Origin: Arthrobacter sp. SX1312
GTDB taxonomy: Bacteria > Actinomycetota > Actinomycetes > Actinomycetales > Micrococcaceae
DNA: 64,000 bases
Assembly (NCBI RefSeq): GCF_002929295.1
Contig: NZ_PJIM01000001.1
Coordinates: 855,643-919,642 of the forward strand
Direction: 5' to 3'
The notes under the pieces were generated by a model. The model worked only from the letters and a program-made list of their open reading frames with translations. It was not told the DNA's origin and ran no database searches. Every line of letters starts with the position of its first letter. Positions within the stretch are counted from its first letter, which is position 1. Below are positions 35,264 to 44,473 of the stretch, in pieces. Made by a program: the position numbers and the translations under genes.

Positions 35264-36013
35264 ATGGACAGCATCACCGAGACCCCCGCCGGCGACCGCC
35301 TCGCGGCAGGGACGGCCGACGCCGCCGCACCGATCCGCGTCACGATCGTCGACGACCAGCACCTCGTCCGCAGCGGCTTCGCCATGCTCATCAACTCCCA
35401 GCCCGACCTGCGGGTGGTGAGCGAGGCAGCGAACGGCGAGGCCGCGGTGAGGGCGCTCGCGAGCACGCGCGCCGACGTCGTCATGATGGACGTCCGGATG
35501 CCGGGCATGGACGGCATCGAGGCCACCCGGCGGATCCTCGCCGACCGCACCCCGTCGGCGGGTGCCGCGGCCGGCCCCCGCATCGTGGTGCTGACGACCT
35601 TCGACCTCGACGAGTACGCCCTCGCGGCGATCCACGCCGGGGCCAGCGGGTTCCTGCTGAAGGATGCACCGCCGGAGGAACTGCTCGAGGCGATCCGGAC
35701 GGTGCACCGCGGGGACGCCGTGATAGCACCCTCGACGACGCGCCGGCTGCTCGACCACGTGGCACCGCTGCTGCGGCAGCCCTCCCCCGAGCAGCACGCC
35801 CACGCGGAGGCCGTGGCGCGACTCACCGTCCGCGAGCGCGAGGTGTTCGGGCTCATCGCCCAGGGCCTGTCGAATCCGGAGATCGCCGCGAAGCTCTACC
35901 TCTCGGAGGCGACGGTGAAGACGCATGTGGGACACATCCTGGCCAAGCTCGAGGCGCGGGACCGCGTGCAGGCCGTCGTCATGGCGTACGAGACAGGCAT
36001 CGTCCGGCCGTGA
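35264..36013 (+). CDS. NarL/LuxR-family response regulator
   Basis: 249 residues. The receiver domain (about 24-150) has the acidic pair in IVDDQHLV, the phosphoacceptor D76 in VVMMDVRMPGMDG and the lysine in FLLKDAPPEEL. The C-terminal LuxR-type helix-turn-helix (about 185-245) is LTVREREVFGLIAQGLSNPE then IAAKLYLSEATVKTHVGHI. It should be phosphorylated by the preceding kinase and control the ABC transporter that follows, as is common for this arrangement. AGAGGAG lies about 12 nt before the ATG. Confidence 0.93.
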   Translation: MDSITETPAGDRLAAGTADAAAPIRVTIVDDQHLVRSGFAMLINSQPDLRVVSEAANGEAAVRALASTRADVVMMDVRMPGMDGIEATRRILADRTPSAGAAAGPRIVVLTTFDLDEYALAAIHAGASGFLLKDAPPEELLEAIRTVHRGDAVIAPSTTRRLLDHVAPLLRQPSPEQHAHAEAVARLTVREREVFGLIAQGLSNPEIAAKLYLSEATVKTHVGHILAKLEARDRVQAVVMAYETGIVRP

Positions 36014-36160
36014 CCGGCACGTCCGCACCCCGCCTCGGCGCGAGTGCGGACCGGGGGTGGAGACCGTGCGCGTCCGGCTCATCCCACGGGAGGAGACTCC
36101 CCCCTCGATCCACGACCTGGCGGCGATCCGCCCGACGGCCGGCGTCCCTAGCGTGGAAGC

Positions 36161-36937
36161 ATGACCTTATCGACGAATCTCCCCGGGGCGATCCCGGGCT
36201 CCTCGGCGCCGCCCTCCGGCGCCGTCGCCGCGCGCGCCGTGTCCAAGAGCTACGGCCGGGGCGAGACCGCTGTCCACGCCCTCCGCGACGTCACCCTCGA
36301 CTTCGAGCCGGAACACTTCACCGCCATCATGGGACCGTCCGGGTCCGGCAAGTCCACCCTCATGCACTGCCTGGCCGGACTGGACAGCATCGACACCGGC
36401 CGGCTCTGGATCGGGGGCACCGAGATCACCGGGCTCCCCGACGCCGCCCTGACGCGGCTCCGGCGCGAGCGCGTCGGCTTCGTCTTCCAGGCCTTCAACC
36501 TCGTTCCGACCCTCACCGCCGAGCAGAACATCACGCTGCCCGTCGCGCTGGCCGGCGGCACGGTGGACACGGCCTGGCTGCAGCAGATCTCGTCGTCGCT
36601 GGGCCTCGGTGACCGCCTCACCCACCGTCCGCACGAGCTCTCCGGTGGCCAGCAGCAGCGGGTCGCCGTCGCCCGCGCCCTGCTGACCCGGCCCGATGTC
36701 ATCTTCGGTGACGAACCCACCGGCAACCTCGACTCGGCCACGGGCGCCGAGGTGCTGTCCCTGCTCCGGCGGAGCTGCACCGAGATGGGCCAGAGCATCA
36801 TCATGGTCACGCACGACCCCGTCGCGGCGTCCTACGCCGACCGCGTGGTCCTCATGAAGGACGGCGCACTGGTGGGCGAACTCCAGCAGTCCACCCCCGA
36901 CGCCATCCTCGGCGCGCTCGCGGCGCTGGGGGGCTGA
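36161..36937 (+). CDS. ABC transporter ATP-binding protein (MacB/LolD type)
   Basis: 258 residues. Walker A is IMGPSGSGKSTLMHCL, the Q loop FVFQAFNLVPTL, the signature HELSGGQQQRVAVARALL and Walker B VIFGDEPTGNLDS. The type fits a FtsX-like exporter partner, and the permease starts 1 nt after this stop. TAGCGT ends 6 nt before the ATG, which suggests a leaderless mRNA separate from the two-component operon. Such kinase-regulator-exporter sets often answer cell-envelope stress or antimicrobial peptides. Confidence 0.95.
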   Translation: MTLSTNLPGAIPGSSAPPSGAVAARAVSKSYGRGETAVHALRDVTLDFEPEHFTAIMGPSGSGKSTLMHCLAGLDSIDTGRLWIGGTEITGLPDAALTRLRRERVGFVFQAFNLVPTLTAEQNITLPVALAGGTVDTAWLQQISSSLGLGDRLTHRPHELSGGQQQRVAVARALLTRPDVIFGDEPTGNLDSATGAEVLSLLRRSCTEMGQSIIMVTHDPVAASYADRVVLMKDGALVGELQQSTPDAILGALAALGG

Positions 36938-36938
36938 C

Positions 36939-39515
36939 GTGCTGCAGGTAGCCCTCGCCCAGGTCCGGGTCCATGCCCGGCGCTTCCTCGCCGTCGGCCT
37001 CGCCGTGATGCTCGGCGTCGCGTTCCTCTCCGCGACCCTCATGGTGGGCGGGACGACGAAAGCCAGCCTCCAGGAGAGCATCGGTGCCTCCTACGCCGGG
37101 GCCGACCTCGTAGTGACCGCGCAGGACGGCGGCTCCGTCCCCACCGGGGTGGCAGCCGACCTCGCCGCCCTCCCCGGTGTGGACGCCGTCCACGGCCTCG
37201 AACGCGCCTACGGTCAGCTCAGCACGGGCTCCGACGACTCGCTCGCCGTCCTGACCACGACGGCCCCCTCGCGGCTCGAGACCGCGATCATGACCGCGGG
37301 GTCCTACCCGGCGGAACCCGGCCACGTGGCACTGGACGAGGACTCGGCGGCCCGCCTCGACGTCGTCCCCGGCGACACCGTGGCGCTCGACGCCGGCGCT
37401 CCCGCCACCTCGCCGGGCAACGCACTGACCGTCACCGGTCTCACGGTGCCGAGTACGGACCCCGCCCTCGCCGGCGCGGTGCAGGTCCTCGCCTCCCCGA
37501 CCGTGGTGCGGGAACTGAACGACGGCGAGACCCTGTACCGCAACGTGCAGCTCGCCCTGACGCCCGGGGCCGATCCGGCCGGGGTACGCGCCGCTGCCTC
37601 CTCGGCCGTCGCCGCCGCACCCGCGGACGAACGTGGCCCGCTGGTGGTCCGGACGGCGGCGGAGCAGACCGTCGCGGAGGTCGCCGAGTTCTCGAACGGC
37701 AGCGACGTGCTCACCGGGGTCCTGCTCGCCTTCGCGGCCGTAGCCGTCCTCGTCGCCGGGCTCGTCATCTCGAACACCTTCTCGGTCCTGGTGGCCCAGC
37801 GCACCCGCGAACTCGCCCTCCTGCGCTGCATCGGCGCCGAGCGGCGTCAGGTCCGCGCCTCAGTCCTCGCCGAGGCCGCGATCGTGGGCGCCGTGTCCTC
37901 GGTGCTCGGCGTGCTGCTGGCCGCGGGGGTCATGGGCGCGCTCGTGGCCCTGGCCCGGCAGACCGAGTACGGCTCCTTCGCGGTCCTCGCCGTGCCGGTG
38001 TCCGCCGTCGTCACCGGTATCACCGTGGGCGTGCTGATGACCCTCCTGGCCGCGCTCGTCCCGGCGCGCGCCGCCACACGCGTGGCCCCCCTCGCCGCAC
38101 TCCGGCCGGTGGAACCGCCGGTCCTCGGGAGCGGCAGGGGCCGGGTCCGCCTGGTCGCGGGCCTCGTGGCGGTCCTCGTGGGCGGGGGGCTGCTGCTGCT
38201 GGGCGCGGTGTCCGTCGCCCTCGTCCCGGCCGTCGCGGGCGGCGCCGCCTCCTTCCTCGGCGTCATGCTCCTCGCACCCTTCTTCGTGCCCCGCTGTGTC
38301 GCCGCCGTCGGCAGGATCGCCCGACCGCTGGGCGTGCCCGGCACCCTCGCGTCGCTGAACGCGGTGCGCAACCCCGCCCGCACGACGGCGTCCTCGGCGG
38401 CCCTGATGATCGGCGTCACCCTCGTCACCATGATGATGGCCGGCGCCCAGAGCTCCCGGACGGCCCTGGAACGGGAATTGGCCGAGAACTACGCCGTCGA
38501 CCTCGCGGTCTCGGTCCCCGGCACCGCAGCGGCGACCGACGCACCGGGAGGCGAGCCACCCCGCGTCGACGGACCGACGCTGCTGGAGGTGGACGGCGTG
38601 CGGACCGCCGTCGAGCTCACGCCCGTGATGCTCACGAGCACGCAGGACGGCGGGCAGGTGGTCTACGCCGTGGACCCCGCGGAGCTCGCCGGCGTCCTGC
38701 GCGCGGAGGGCGCCGCCCTGACCGACGGGGTGGTCCTCGCCCCCCAGACGTGGACGCAGACCGACGTGACGCTCGAGGGGGGCGACGGCCCCACGACGCT
38801 CCCCGTCGCGTCCGTCGACGCCGCCTACTTCCAGCCCCTGATCACCACCGACACGGCGGAACGCCTCGGCGGTACCCCGGACGGAGCCCTCTCCGCCTAC
38901 CTGGACATGACCGGGGACCCCGCGGCGGACCGGGTGCCGGGGGCGACCCTCGAGGACCATCTGGGGACGACGTACTGGCTGAAACTCGACGACGCCGCCG
39001 ATGCGGAGTCGGTGACGGACATCCAGGCGCGGATCGTGGATGCCACGGGCGTGTCCGAATACCAGGTCACGGGGGCGGCGCTGGAACGGGTGGCGTACAA
39101 CCAGGTCATCGACGTCCTGCTCCTGATCGTGACGGCACTGCTGGCCGTCGCGGTGCTCATCGCGCTGATCGGCGTCGCCAACACGCTCTCCCTGTCCGTG
39201 CTGGAGAGACGCCGGGAGAATTCGCTGCTGCGGGCGCTCGGCCTCACTCGGGGCCAGCTGCGTGGGATGCTCGCCGTCGAGGCCGTGCTCATGGCCGGTG
39301 TCGCGGCGCTGCTCGGGGCCGGTCTGGGCATCCTCTACGGCTGGCTCGGCGCGCAGTCCGCCCTGGGCGGGCTGGCCCCCGTCAGCCTCGCGGTTCCGGT
39401 CGGGCAGATCGCGGCGGTCCTCGCGGTGGCGGTCGGGGCGGGCCTGCTGGCCTCCGTGCTCCCGGCGCGCCGGGCGGCCCGCCTGTCACCGGTCGCCGGG
39501 CTGGCAACCGACTGA
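36939..39515 (+). CDS. FtsX/MacB-like ABC transporter permease
   Basis: 858 residues starting at GTG. There is one N-terminal helix (about 10-32), a large extracellular region, then two FtsX domains: about 255-385 (LAFAAVAVLVAGLVISNTFS, LRCIGAERRQVRASVLAEAA) and about 730-850 (VIALIGVANTLSLSVLERRR, LLRALGLTRGQLRGMLAVEA). Further helices at about 400-450 join the halves, and a second extracellular domain lies at about 510-710. The doubled layout means one polypeptide can serve as a full permease. Its cargo is unknown. It overlaps functionally with the ATPase directly upstream. Confidence 0.93.
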   Translation: MLQVALAQVRVHARRFLAVGLAVMLGVAFLSATLMVGGTTKASLQESIGASYAGADLVVTAQDGGSVPTGVAADLAALPGVDAVHGLERAYGQLSTGSDDSLAVLTTTAPSRLETAIMTAGSYPAEPGHVALDEDSAARLDVVPGDTVALDAGAPATSPGNALTVTGLTVPSTDPALAGAVQVLASPTVVRELNDGETLYRNVQLALTPGADPAGVRAAASSAVAAAPADERGPLVVRTAAEQTVAEVAEFSNGSDVLTGVLLAFAAVAVLVAGLVISNTFSVLVAQRTRELALLRCIGAERRQVRASVLAEAAIVGAVSSVLGVLLAAGVMGALVALARQTEYGSFAVLAVPVSAVVTGITVGVLMTLLAALVPARAATRVAPLAALRPVEPPVLGSGRGRVRLVAGLVAVLVGGGLLLLGAVSVALVPAVAGGAASFLGVMLLAPFFVPRCVAAVGRIARPLGVPGTLASLNAVRNPARTTASSAALMIGVTLVTMMMAGAQSSRTALERELAENYAVDLAVSVPGTAAATDAPGGEPPRVDGPTLLEVDGVRTAVELTPVMLTSTQDGGQVVYAVDPAELAGVLRAEGAALTDGVVLAPQTWTQTDVTLEGGDGPTTLPVASVDAAYFQPLITTDTAERLGGTPDGALSAYLDMTGDPAADRVPGATLEDHLGTTYWLKLDDAADAESVTDIQARIVDATGVSEYQVTGAALERVAYNQVIDVLLLIVTALLAVAVLIALIGVANTLSLSVLERRRENSLLRALGLTRGQLRGMLAVEAVLMAGVAALLGAGLGILYGWLGAQSALGGLAPVSLAVPVGQIAAVLAVAVGAGLLASVLPARRAARLSPVAGLATD

Positions 39516-39594
39516 CGCCCGTCGCGCCGTCCTCTCCGACTGCTCCCGTGCCACCTATATTGGGAGCAACGCAGTCGTGATCGGAGAGGACACC

Positions 39595-41295
39595 GTGGGG
39601 CAGGACGAAGCAGCAGGGAACGGCGGCGGGGCGCTCGCCGTCGTCGCCTCCGCGTCCGCCGAGGACGGCGCGGCCGTGCACCGGGTGCTCGCCGAGGGCG
39701 GGTGTCGGGTGAGGACCGTCGTTCCCGGGGCGTCCGTGCTCGACGAGGTCCTCGAGGCCGCCCCGGACCTCCTGCTGGTCGACCTGCCCACGGCCCTCGC
39801 CCATGCGGACGCGCTGCCGGACGTCCTCACCCGGCACCCGGCGCTCGCGAGCCTGCCCGTGATCCTCCTCCTCCCCGAGGGCTGGACCGGGGAGATACCG
39901 GGAGCCGTCGGCAGATATGCCTCCGACGTCGTCTTCCCTCCCGTGCACCCCGCCGAGCTGCTGCACCGCGCCCACGCGGCGATCGCACGACGACGGCGGC
40001 GCCGGGCGCAGCGGGCGTCCGCCGCCCGGCTGCGGGAGGCCATGCGGGCCATCTCCGCCCGCATCCGCGCCACGAACGACCCGGCGGCCATGATCGATCA
40101 CTTCCTTCCCGGCGTGGGACGCGCGCTCGGCGCACACCACGTGGCACTGCAGGTCTTCGACGACGAGCGCGTCGCCGCCCACGGCAGCAGCTGGACCGAC
40201 CCCGCGGAGGGCACGCGGACGCCGCTGGCCGCACCCCGGCGCGAGCACGAGCAGGACGCACTCCCCCTTGCGCTGGCCCTCTGGGAGGACAGCGCGACCG
40301 GCACCTTCAGCACCGGTCCCGGGGCCGTGCCCGACGCCGGAGAGGTCCCGGTCCCAGGGTGGCTGCGGGAGGGCGACGCCGGGCGACGCACCGTGCACGG
40401 CGTCGTCGCGGCACTGGGCGAGGGAGACACACCGTTCGGCCTCCTGTGGATCATGCGCGAGGAGCAGCCGCAGGCCTTCTCCGGGGTGGAAGGTGCCCTG
40501 ACCCAGCACGTGCTCGGGAATCTCGCGCACGGACTGATCCAGGCCCAGCTCATCTCGCGTCAGCAGCAGGCGGTCCGGAAGCTGCAGGCGCTCAACCAGG
40601 CCAAGAGCGACTTCGTCGGGACCGTGAACCACGAACTCCGCACCCCGCTCGCCTCGATCGCCGGGTACCTCGAGATGATCCTCGACGGCGTCGGCGGGGA
40701 ACTGCCGCCGGAAGCGAGCACCATGCTGCAGGCCGTCGAGCGCAACACCGCCAAGCTCAGCGACCTGATCGAGAACATCTCCGCGCTCTCCTCCCGGGAA
40801 TCCGAGGCGCCCGAGCACGGACCCGTGGACCTCGTGCACCTCCTCTCGGAGCTCGCCGCGCGTGCCGTCCTGCAGGCCTCCGCCGGCCGCGTCGTGCTCG
40901 AGTGCACGCTGCCGGATCATCCGGTGACGGTGTCCGGGGACCGCGGACAGCTCTCGGCGGCCCTGGCGATCGTGCTGTCCAACGCCGTCAAGTTCACGCG
41001 GGAGGGAGGCACCGTCTCGATCGGGCTGGCCCACGAACCGGACCACGGACGCGTGGTCGTCGTCGTGCGGGACACCGGTATCGGGATCCCTGCGGACGAC
41101 GTGCCGCGCCTCTTCGACTCGTTCCACCGGGCTGCCAACGCGGACCGGGCGCTGCCCGGGGCCGGCGTCGGGCTCTCCGTCGCCAAGAAGACGTTCGAGG
41201 CGCACCGCGGGAGCATCACGGTCGAGTCCACCTTGGATGTCGGGACCGCCGTCGCCATCACGCTACCGCTGCTGGAACACGCTGCCGTAGGGTGA
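39595..41295 (+). CDS. Orphan sensor histidine kinase with receiver-like and GAF-like domains
   Basis: 566 residues, no transmembrane helix. Residues ~15-125 look like a receiver fold (LLLVDLPTALAHADALPD keeps one Asp; the N-terminal acidic pair is not clear), so it may be a pseudo-receiver. About 140-325 resembles a GAF domain. The kinase core follows: DFVGTVNHELRTPLASIAGY with H346, then LSNAVKFTREGG, RDTGIGIPADDV and GAGVGLSVAKK. No response regulator is adjacent. The GTG at 39595 has GGAGAGGA just upstream; another GTG at 39577 is in frame. A TATATT box is at 39556-39561. Confidence 0.85.
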   Translation: MGQDEAAGNGGGALAVVASASAEDGAAVHRVLAEGGCRVRTVVPGASVLDEVLEAAPDLLLVDLPTALAHADALPDVLTRHPALASLPVILLLPEGWTGEIPGAVGRYASDVVFPPVHPAELLHRAHAAIARRRRRRAQRASAARLREAMRAISARIRATNDPAAMIDHFLPGVGRALGAHHVALQVFDDERVAAHGSSWTDPAEGTRTPLAAPRREHEQDALPLALALWEDSATGTFSTGPGAVPDAGEVPVPGWLREGDAGRRTVHGVVAALGEGDTPFGLLWIMREEQPQAFSGVEGALTQHVLGNLAHGLIQAQLISRQQQAVRKLQALNQAKSDFVGTVNHELRTPLASIAGYLEMILDGVGGELPPEASTMLQAVERNTAKLSDLIENISALSSRESEAPEHGPVDLVHLLSELAARAVLQASAGRVVLECTLPDHPVTVSGDRGQLSAALAIVLSNAVKFTREGGTVSIGLAHEPDHGRVVVVVRDTGIGIPADDVPRLFDSFHRAANADRALPGAGVGLSVAKKTFEAHRGSITVESTLDVGTAVAITLPLLEHAAVG

Positions 41296-41325
41296 GGTGC
41301 TGATCATCCGATGGAAGGAACACCC

Positions 41326-41865
41326 ATGACGAGCGCCACGAACGGCACCCCGGGAAGCCGGCTGGACCCCGAAACGCTCCTGCCCTACCTGGACCTCCAC
41401 CTCGCCGGCGCCACGAACGGCGTCCGGCTGTTCAACGCGGCCCGGATCTCCTGGGCGAACACACCGCACGAGGCGGAGTTCACCCGGTTGCGCAAGGAGA
41501 TCAGCGAGGAGCGCACCTATCTGAAGAAGCTGATCAAGGGCCTGGGACACCGTCCCAGCCGCCTCAAGATGGGCCTCGCGCACGTCGCGTCCGTGGTCGC
41601 CGAGTTCGATCCCCTGAACCCCCTGCGCCGTAAGGCGACCGCCGGGGCGCAGCTGGAACTCGAGGCCCTCCAGTCCCTGCTCAGGGGCAAGGAGGCGCTG
41701 TGGTCCACACTCCTCGCCCTGCCGCCGGACGCGACCGCCGGCCCCAGGCACCAGGGCTTCGACCGCACAGAACTCGAGCGCCTGCTGGTCGCGTCGAAGC
41801 AGCAGCAGGACACCGTGGGCCGCGTCATGACGGAGACCGCCCCGGCCCGCTTCCTGCTCCAGTAG
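41326..41865 (+). CDS. Conserved-looking helical protein of unknown function
   Basis: 179 residues. I do not recognise the family. It is predicted to be mostly helical: LDPETLLPYLDLHLAGATNG, a charged stretch FTRLRKEISEERTYLKKLIK, then a basic LGHRPSRLKMGL, and ending TAPARFLLQ. No signal peptide or membrane segment. GGAAGGA lies 6 nt before the ATG at 41326, which I prefer over the ATG at 41311. It follows the orphan kinase by 30 bp, so it may belong to the same transcript and be a partner of the kinase; nothing else supports that. Confidence 0.65.
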   Translation: MTSATNGTPGSRLDPETLLPYLDLHLAGATNGVRLFNAARISWANTPHEAEFTRLRKEISEERTYLKKLIKGLGHRPSRLKMGLAHVASVVAEFDPLNPLRRKATAGAQLELEALQSLLRGKEALWSTLLALPPDATAGPRHQGFDRTELERLLVASKQQQDTVGRVMTETAPARFLLQ

Positions 41866-41883
41866 ACCCCTCGGGGCCGGCGG

Positions 41884-43458
41884 TCACGCCGTGACGGGCT
41901 CCTCGTACTTGGGGAACACCGGCGTCGGCGCGGGGAGGGGCGTCCCCGGTTCGATCCGCTCGTCCAGGGCGGTGAAGAGCCGGCGGGCGTCGTCGCTCGC
42001 GTCCCCCTGGCCGAGGGCCGTGAGGATCCGCGCGGCGCTGGTCGGCATGACCGGCTGGGCGAGGACGGCGACCACGCGGAGCACCTCCAGCGTCACGTAG
42101 AGCACGGTCGCCATGCGCTCCGGATCCGTCTTCCGCAGCACCCACGGCTGCTGGTCGGCGAAGTACGCGTTCGTCTCGCCGAGGACGGTCCACACGGCCT
42201 CGAGGGCGCGGGAGAACTCCTGCTTCCCGTACGCGGCACGGCTCGTGTCGAGCAGTGCGTGTGCCCTGTCGAGGATCGCCGTGTCGGCGGGGGCGAACTC
42301 CCCCGGCTGCGGCACGGCGCCCCCGCAGTTCTTCGCGACCATCGACAGCGACCGCTGCGCGAGGTTCCCGAAGTTGTTGGCGAGGTCGGAGTTCATGCGC
42401 CCCACCACGGCCTCGTGGCTGTAGGAGCCGTCCGCGCCGAACGGCACCTCGCGGAGGAGGAAGAAGCGCACCTGGTCCAGGCCGTACTGGTCCACCCAGT
42501 CGGCCGGCGCCACGGTGTTGCCGAGCGACTTCGACATCTTCACGCCCTTGTTGTGCAGGAACCCGTGGATCATGACGCGCTTGGGGACCTCGAGCCCGGC
42601 GGACAGCAGGAAGGCCGGCCAGTAGATGGCGTGGAAGCGGGAGATGTCCTTGCCGATCACGTGGACGTCCGCGGGCCAGAACTTCCGGAAGCGCTCGGAC
42701 GCGGTGTCGGGGAAGCCGATGCCGGTCAGGTAGTTGGTGAGCGCGTCCACCCAGACGTACATGACGTGCCGGGGGTTGCCGGGCACCGGGACGCCCCAGT
42801 CGAAGGTGGTGCGGCTGATGGACAGGTCCTCGAGGCCGCGGCGCACGAAGGAGATGACCTCGTTGAAGCGGGACTGGGGCGCACCGAACTCGGGCTGCGC
42901 CTCGTAGAGGTCCAGCAGCTTCTGCTGGTAGGCCGAGAGCCGGAAGAAGTAGCTCTCCTCCTCGGTCCAGGTGACCTCGGTGTCGGTCTCCGTCGCATAC
43001 CGCACGCCGTCCTCGCGGACCTCCGTCTCGTCCTCGCCCCAGAACGATTCGTCGCGCACCGAGTACCAGCCGGCGTACTTGTCGAGGTAGATGTCGCCGT
43101 TGGCCTCCATCCGCTTCCAGATCTCGGTGGCGGCGGCGTAGTGGTCCTCGTCCGTGGTGCGGATGAAGCGGTCGTAGGAGGTGCCGACGACGTCGTTCAT
43201 GTCCCGGAACGCCTGCGCGTTACGGGTGGCGAGCTCCCGGACCGGGACGCCCTCCTTGTCCGCGGACTGCTGCATCTTCAGCCCGTGCTCGTCGGTGCCC
43301 GTCAGGTACATGACGTCGTAGCCGTCGAGGCGCTTGAAACGGGCCATGGCGTCCACGGCGATCGTCTCGTAGGCGTGGCCGATGTGCGGCACGCCGTTGG
43401 GGTAGGAGATGGCCGTGGTGATGTAGAACGAGGGCTTCTCGTCGGCTGCGGGAGTCAC
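41884..43458 (-). CDS. metG: Methionyl-tRNA synthetase
   Basis: 524 residues, class I. The HIGH-type motif is [15 protein letters not shown] and the KMSKS motif is [13 protein letters not shown]. The zinc-knuckle cysteines of longer MetG types are absent and there is no C-terminal tRNA-binding domain, matching the short actinobacterial form. The start is a GTG, with TAATTT ending 6 nt upstream and no ribosome site, so a leaderless transcript is likely even though the formamidase gene lies just 59 bp upstream. Confidence 0.96.
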   Translation of the reverse strand: MTPAADEKPSFYITTAISYPNGVPHIGHAYETIAVDAMARFKRLDGYDVMYLTGTDEHGLKMQQSADKEGVPVRELATRNAQAFRDMNDVVGTSYDRFIRTTDEDHYAAATEIWKRMEANGDIYLDKYAGWYSVRDESFWGEDETEVREDGVRYATETDTEVTWTEEESYFFRLSAYQQKLLDLYEAQPEFGAPQSRFNEVISFVRRGLEDLSISRTTFDWGVPVPGNPRHVMYVWVDALTNYLTGIGFPDTASERFRKFWPADVHVIGKDISRFHAIYWPAFLLSAGLEVPKRVMIHGFLHNKGVKMSKSLGNTVAPADWVDQYGLDQVRFFLLREVPFGADGSYSHEAVVGRMNSDLANNFGNLAQRSLSMVAKNCGGAVPQPGEFAPADTAILDRAHALLDTSRAAYGKQEFSRALEAVWTVLGETNAYFADQQPWVLRKTDPERMATVLYVTLEVLRVVAVLAQPVMPTSAARILTALGQGDASDDARRLFTALDERIEPGTPLPAPTPVFPKYEEPVTA

Positions 43459-43517
43459 CCTATGAAATTACCCCGCGCGGACCGCATTTGCCCAAGCGTG
43501 CAGCGCAGGCCAGGACC

Positions 43518-44447
43518 TCAGGCGGTTCCCACGGCGTCGAGCCCCAGCACCGCGTGGACCCCCCACGTCTGGTTCGCGATCTGCGTGACCCGGAGGTCGA
43601 CGACGGCACTCGCCAGGGCCAGCGCGGCTTTCCGTTCCAGCCCGTGCAGGTGCTGCAGCCAGGTGAGCATGGCACCGAGCGCCTCCGCCGTCGCCCGGTT
43701 GAGGTCCGCGTCGAAGCCGAAGGTGATGCGTGCGGTCGGCGTCACCGCATGGATGCCGGGGACGGGGGCGTCGCGGAGGACGTCGACGGTGACCGTCGTC
43801 GTCATGCCGCACTCGATGGCGGTGCCGCCCACCTCGCCGTCGCCCTGGGCGGCATGCCCGTCGCCGAGGTGGAGAAGGGCGCCGGGCACCGTCACCGGGA
43901 GGAAGAGCGTGGATCCTGCCGTGAGTTCCCGGCAGTCGATGTTCCCGCCGCCCTCCGCGCGCGGCGGGGTGGTCGAGTGCTCGCCCGGCTCCGCCGGCGG
44001 CAGCCCCACCACGCCGAGGAAGGGCGCCAGCCGGACGACGTGCCCGTACTGGTTGGTGCCGGTCCCGGCCACCCGGTCGAGGTCCCAGAGCAGCCACGCG
44101 GGCTCCGCCCCGTCGAGGCCGAGGCTCCGCGCGAAGGCGTCGTCCCGCCGACCGGCCACCGTGAAGCCCCAGTCCGCGGGCTCCAGCGCGTCGAAGCGCA
44201 CCGCGAGGACGTCGCCGGGTACGGTCCCGGCGACGTCGATCGGCCCGGTGAGGGCGTGGCCGCGCCGGTCCGGGAAGCGGTAGGGCGTCACTGCCCCCGG
44301 CGTGGCCTGCCGCTCGAGGTGGCCGGACGCGTCGAGGGACTCGACGACCACGCGGTCGCCGGGTTCGATCCTCAGCACGGGCGGGGTGTCCCGCGACAGG
44401 ACCTGGCTGGCGGTCGCCTGTGTCGCCGGGAGGTGGTGGGTGGGCAT
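43518..44447 (-). CDS. Acetamidase/formamidase family hydrolase
   Basis: 309 residues. GHALTGPIDVAGTVPGDVLA, GGNIDCRELTAGSTLFLPV, HLGDGHAAQGDGEVGGTAIE and HLGDGHA histidines are the family's metal-site blocks. These enzymes hydrolyse short-chain amides such as formamide and acetamide to ammonia and acid; which one is used here cannot be told. GAGAGGA precedes the ATG. The gene sits 26 nt after serA and may share its mRNA. An association between serine synthesis and amide hydrolysis is not an established one, so it may be a chance insertion. Confidence 0.9.
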   Translation of the reverse strand: MPTHHLPATQATASQVLSRDTPPVLRIEPGDRVVVESLDASGHLERQATPGAVTPYRFPDRRGHALTGPIDVAGTVPGDVLAVRFDALEPADWGFTVAGRRDDAFARSLGLDGAEPAWLLWDLDRVAGTGTNQYGHVVRLAPFLGVVGLPPAEPGEHSTTPPRAEGGGNIDCRELTAGSTLFLPVTVPGALLHLGDGHAAQGDGEVGGTAIECGMTTTVTVDVLRDAPVPGIHAVTPTARITFGFDADLNRATAEALGAMLTWLQHLHGLERKAALALASAVVDLRVTQIANQTWGVHAVLGLDAVGTA

Positions 44448-44473
44448 GCTCGTCCTCTCGTGCCGGCCGTCGC

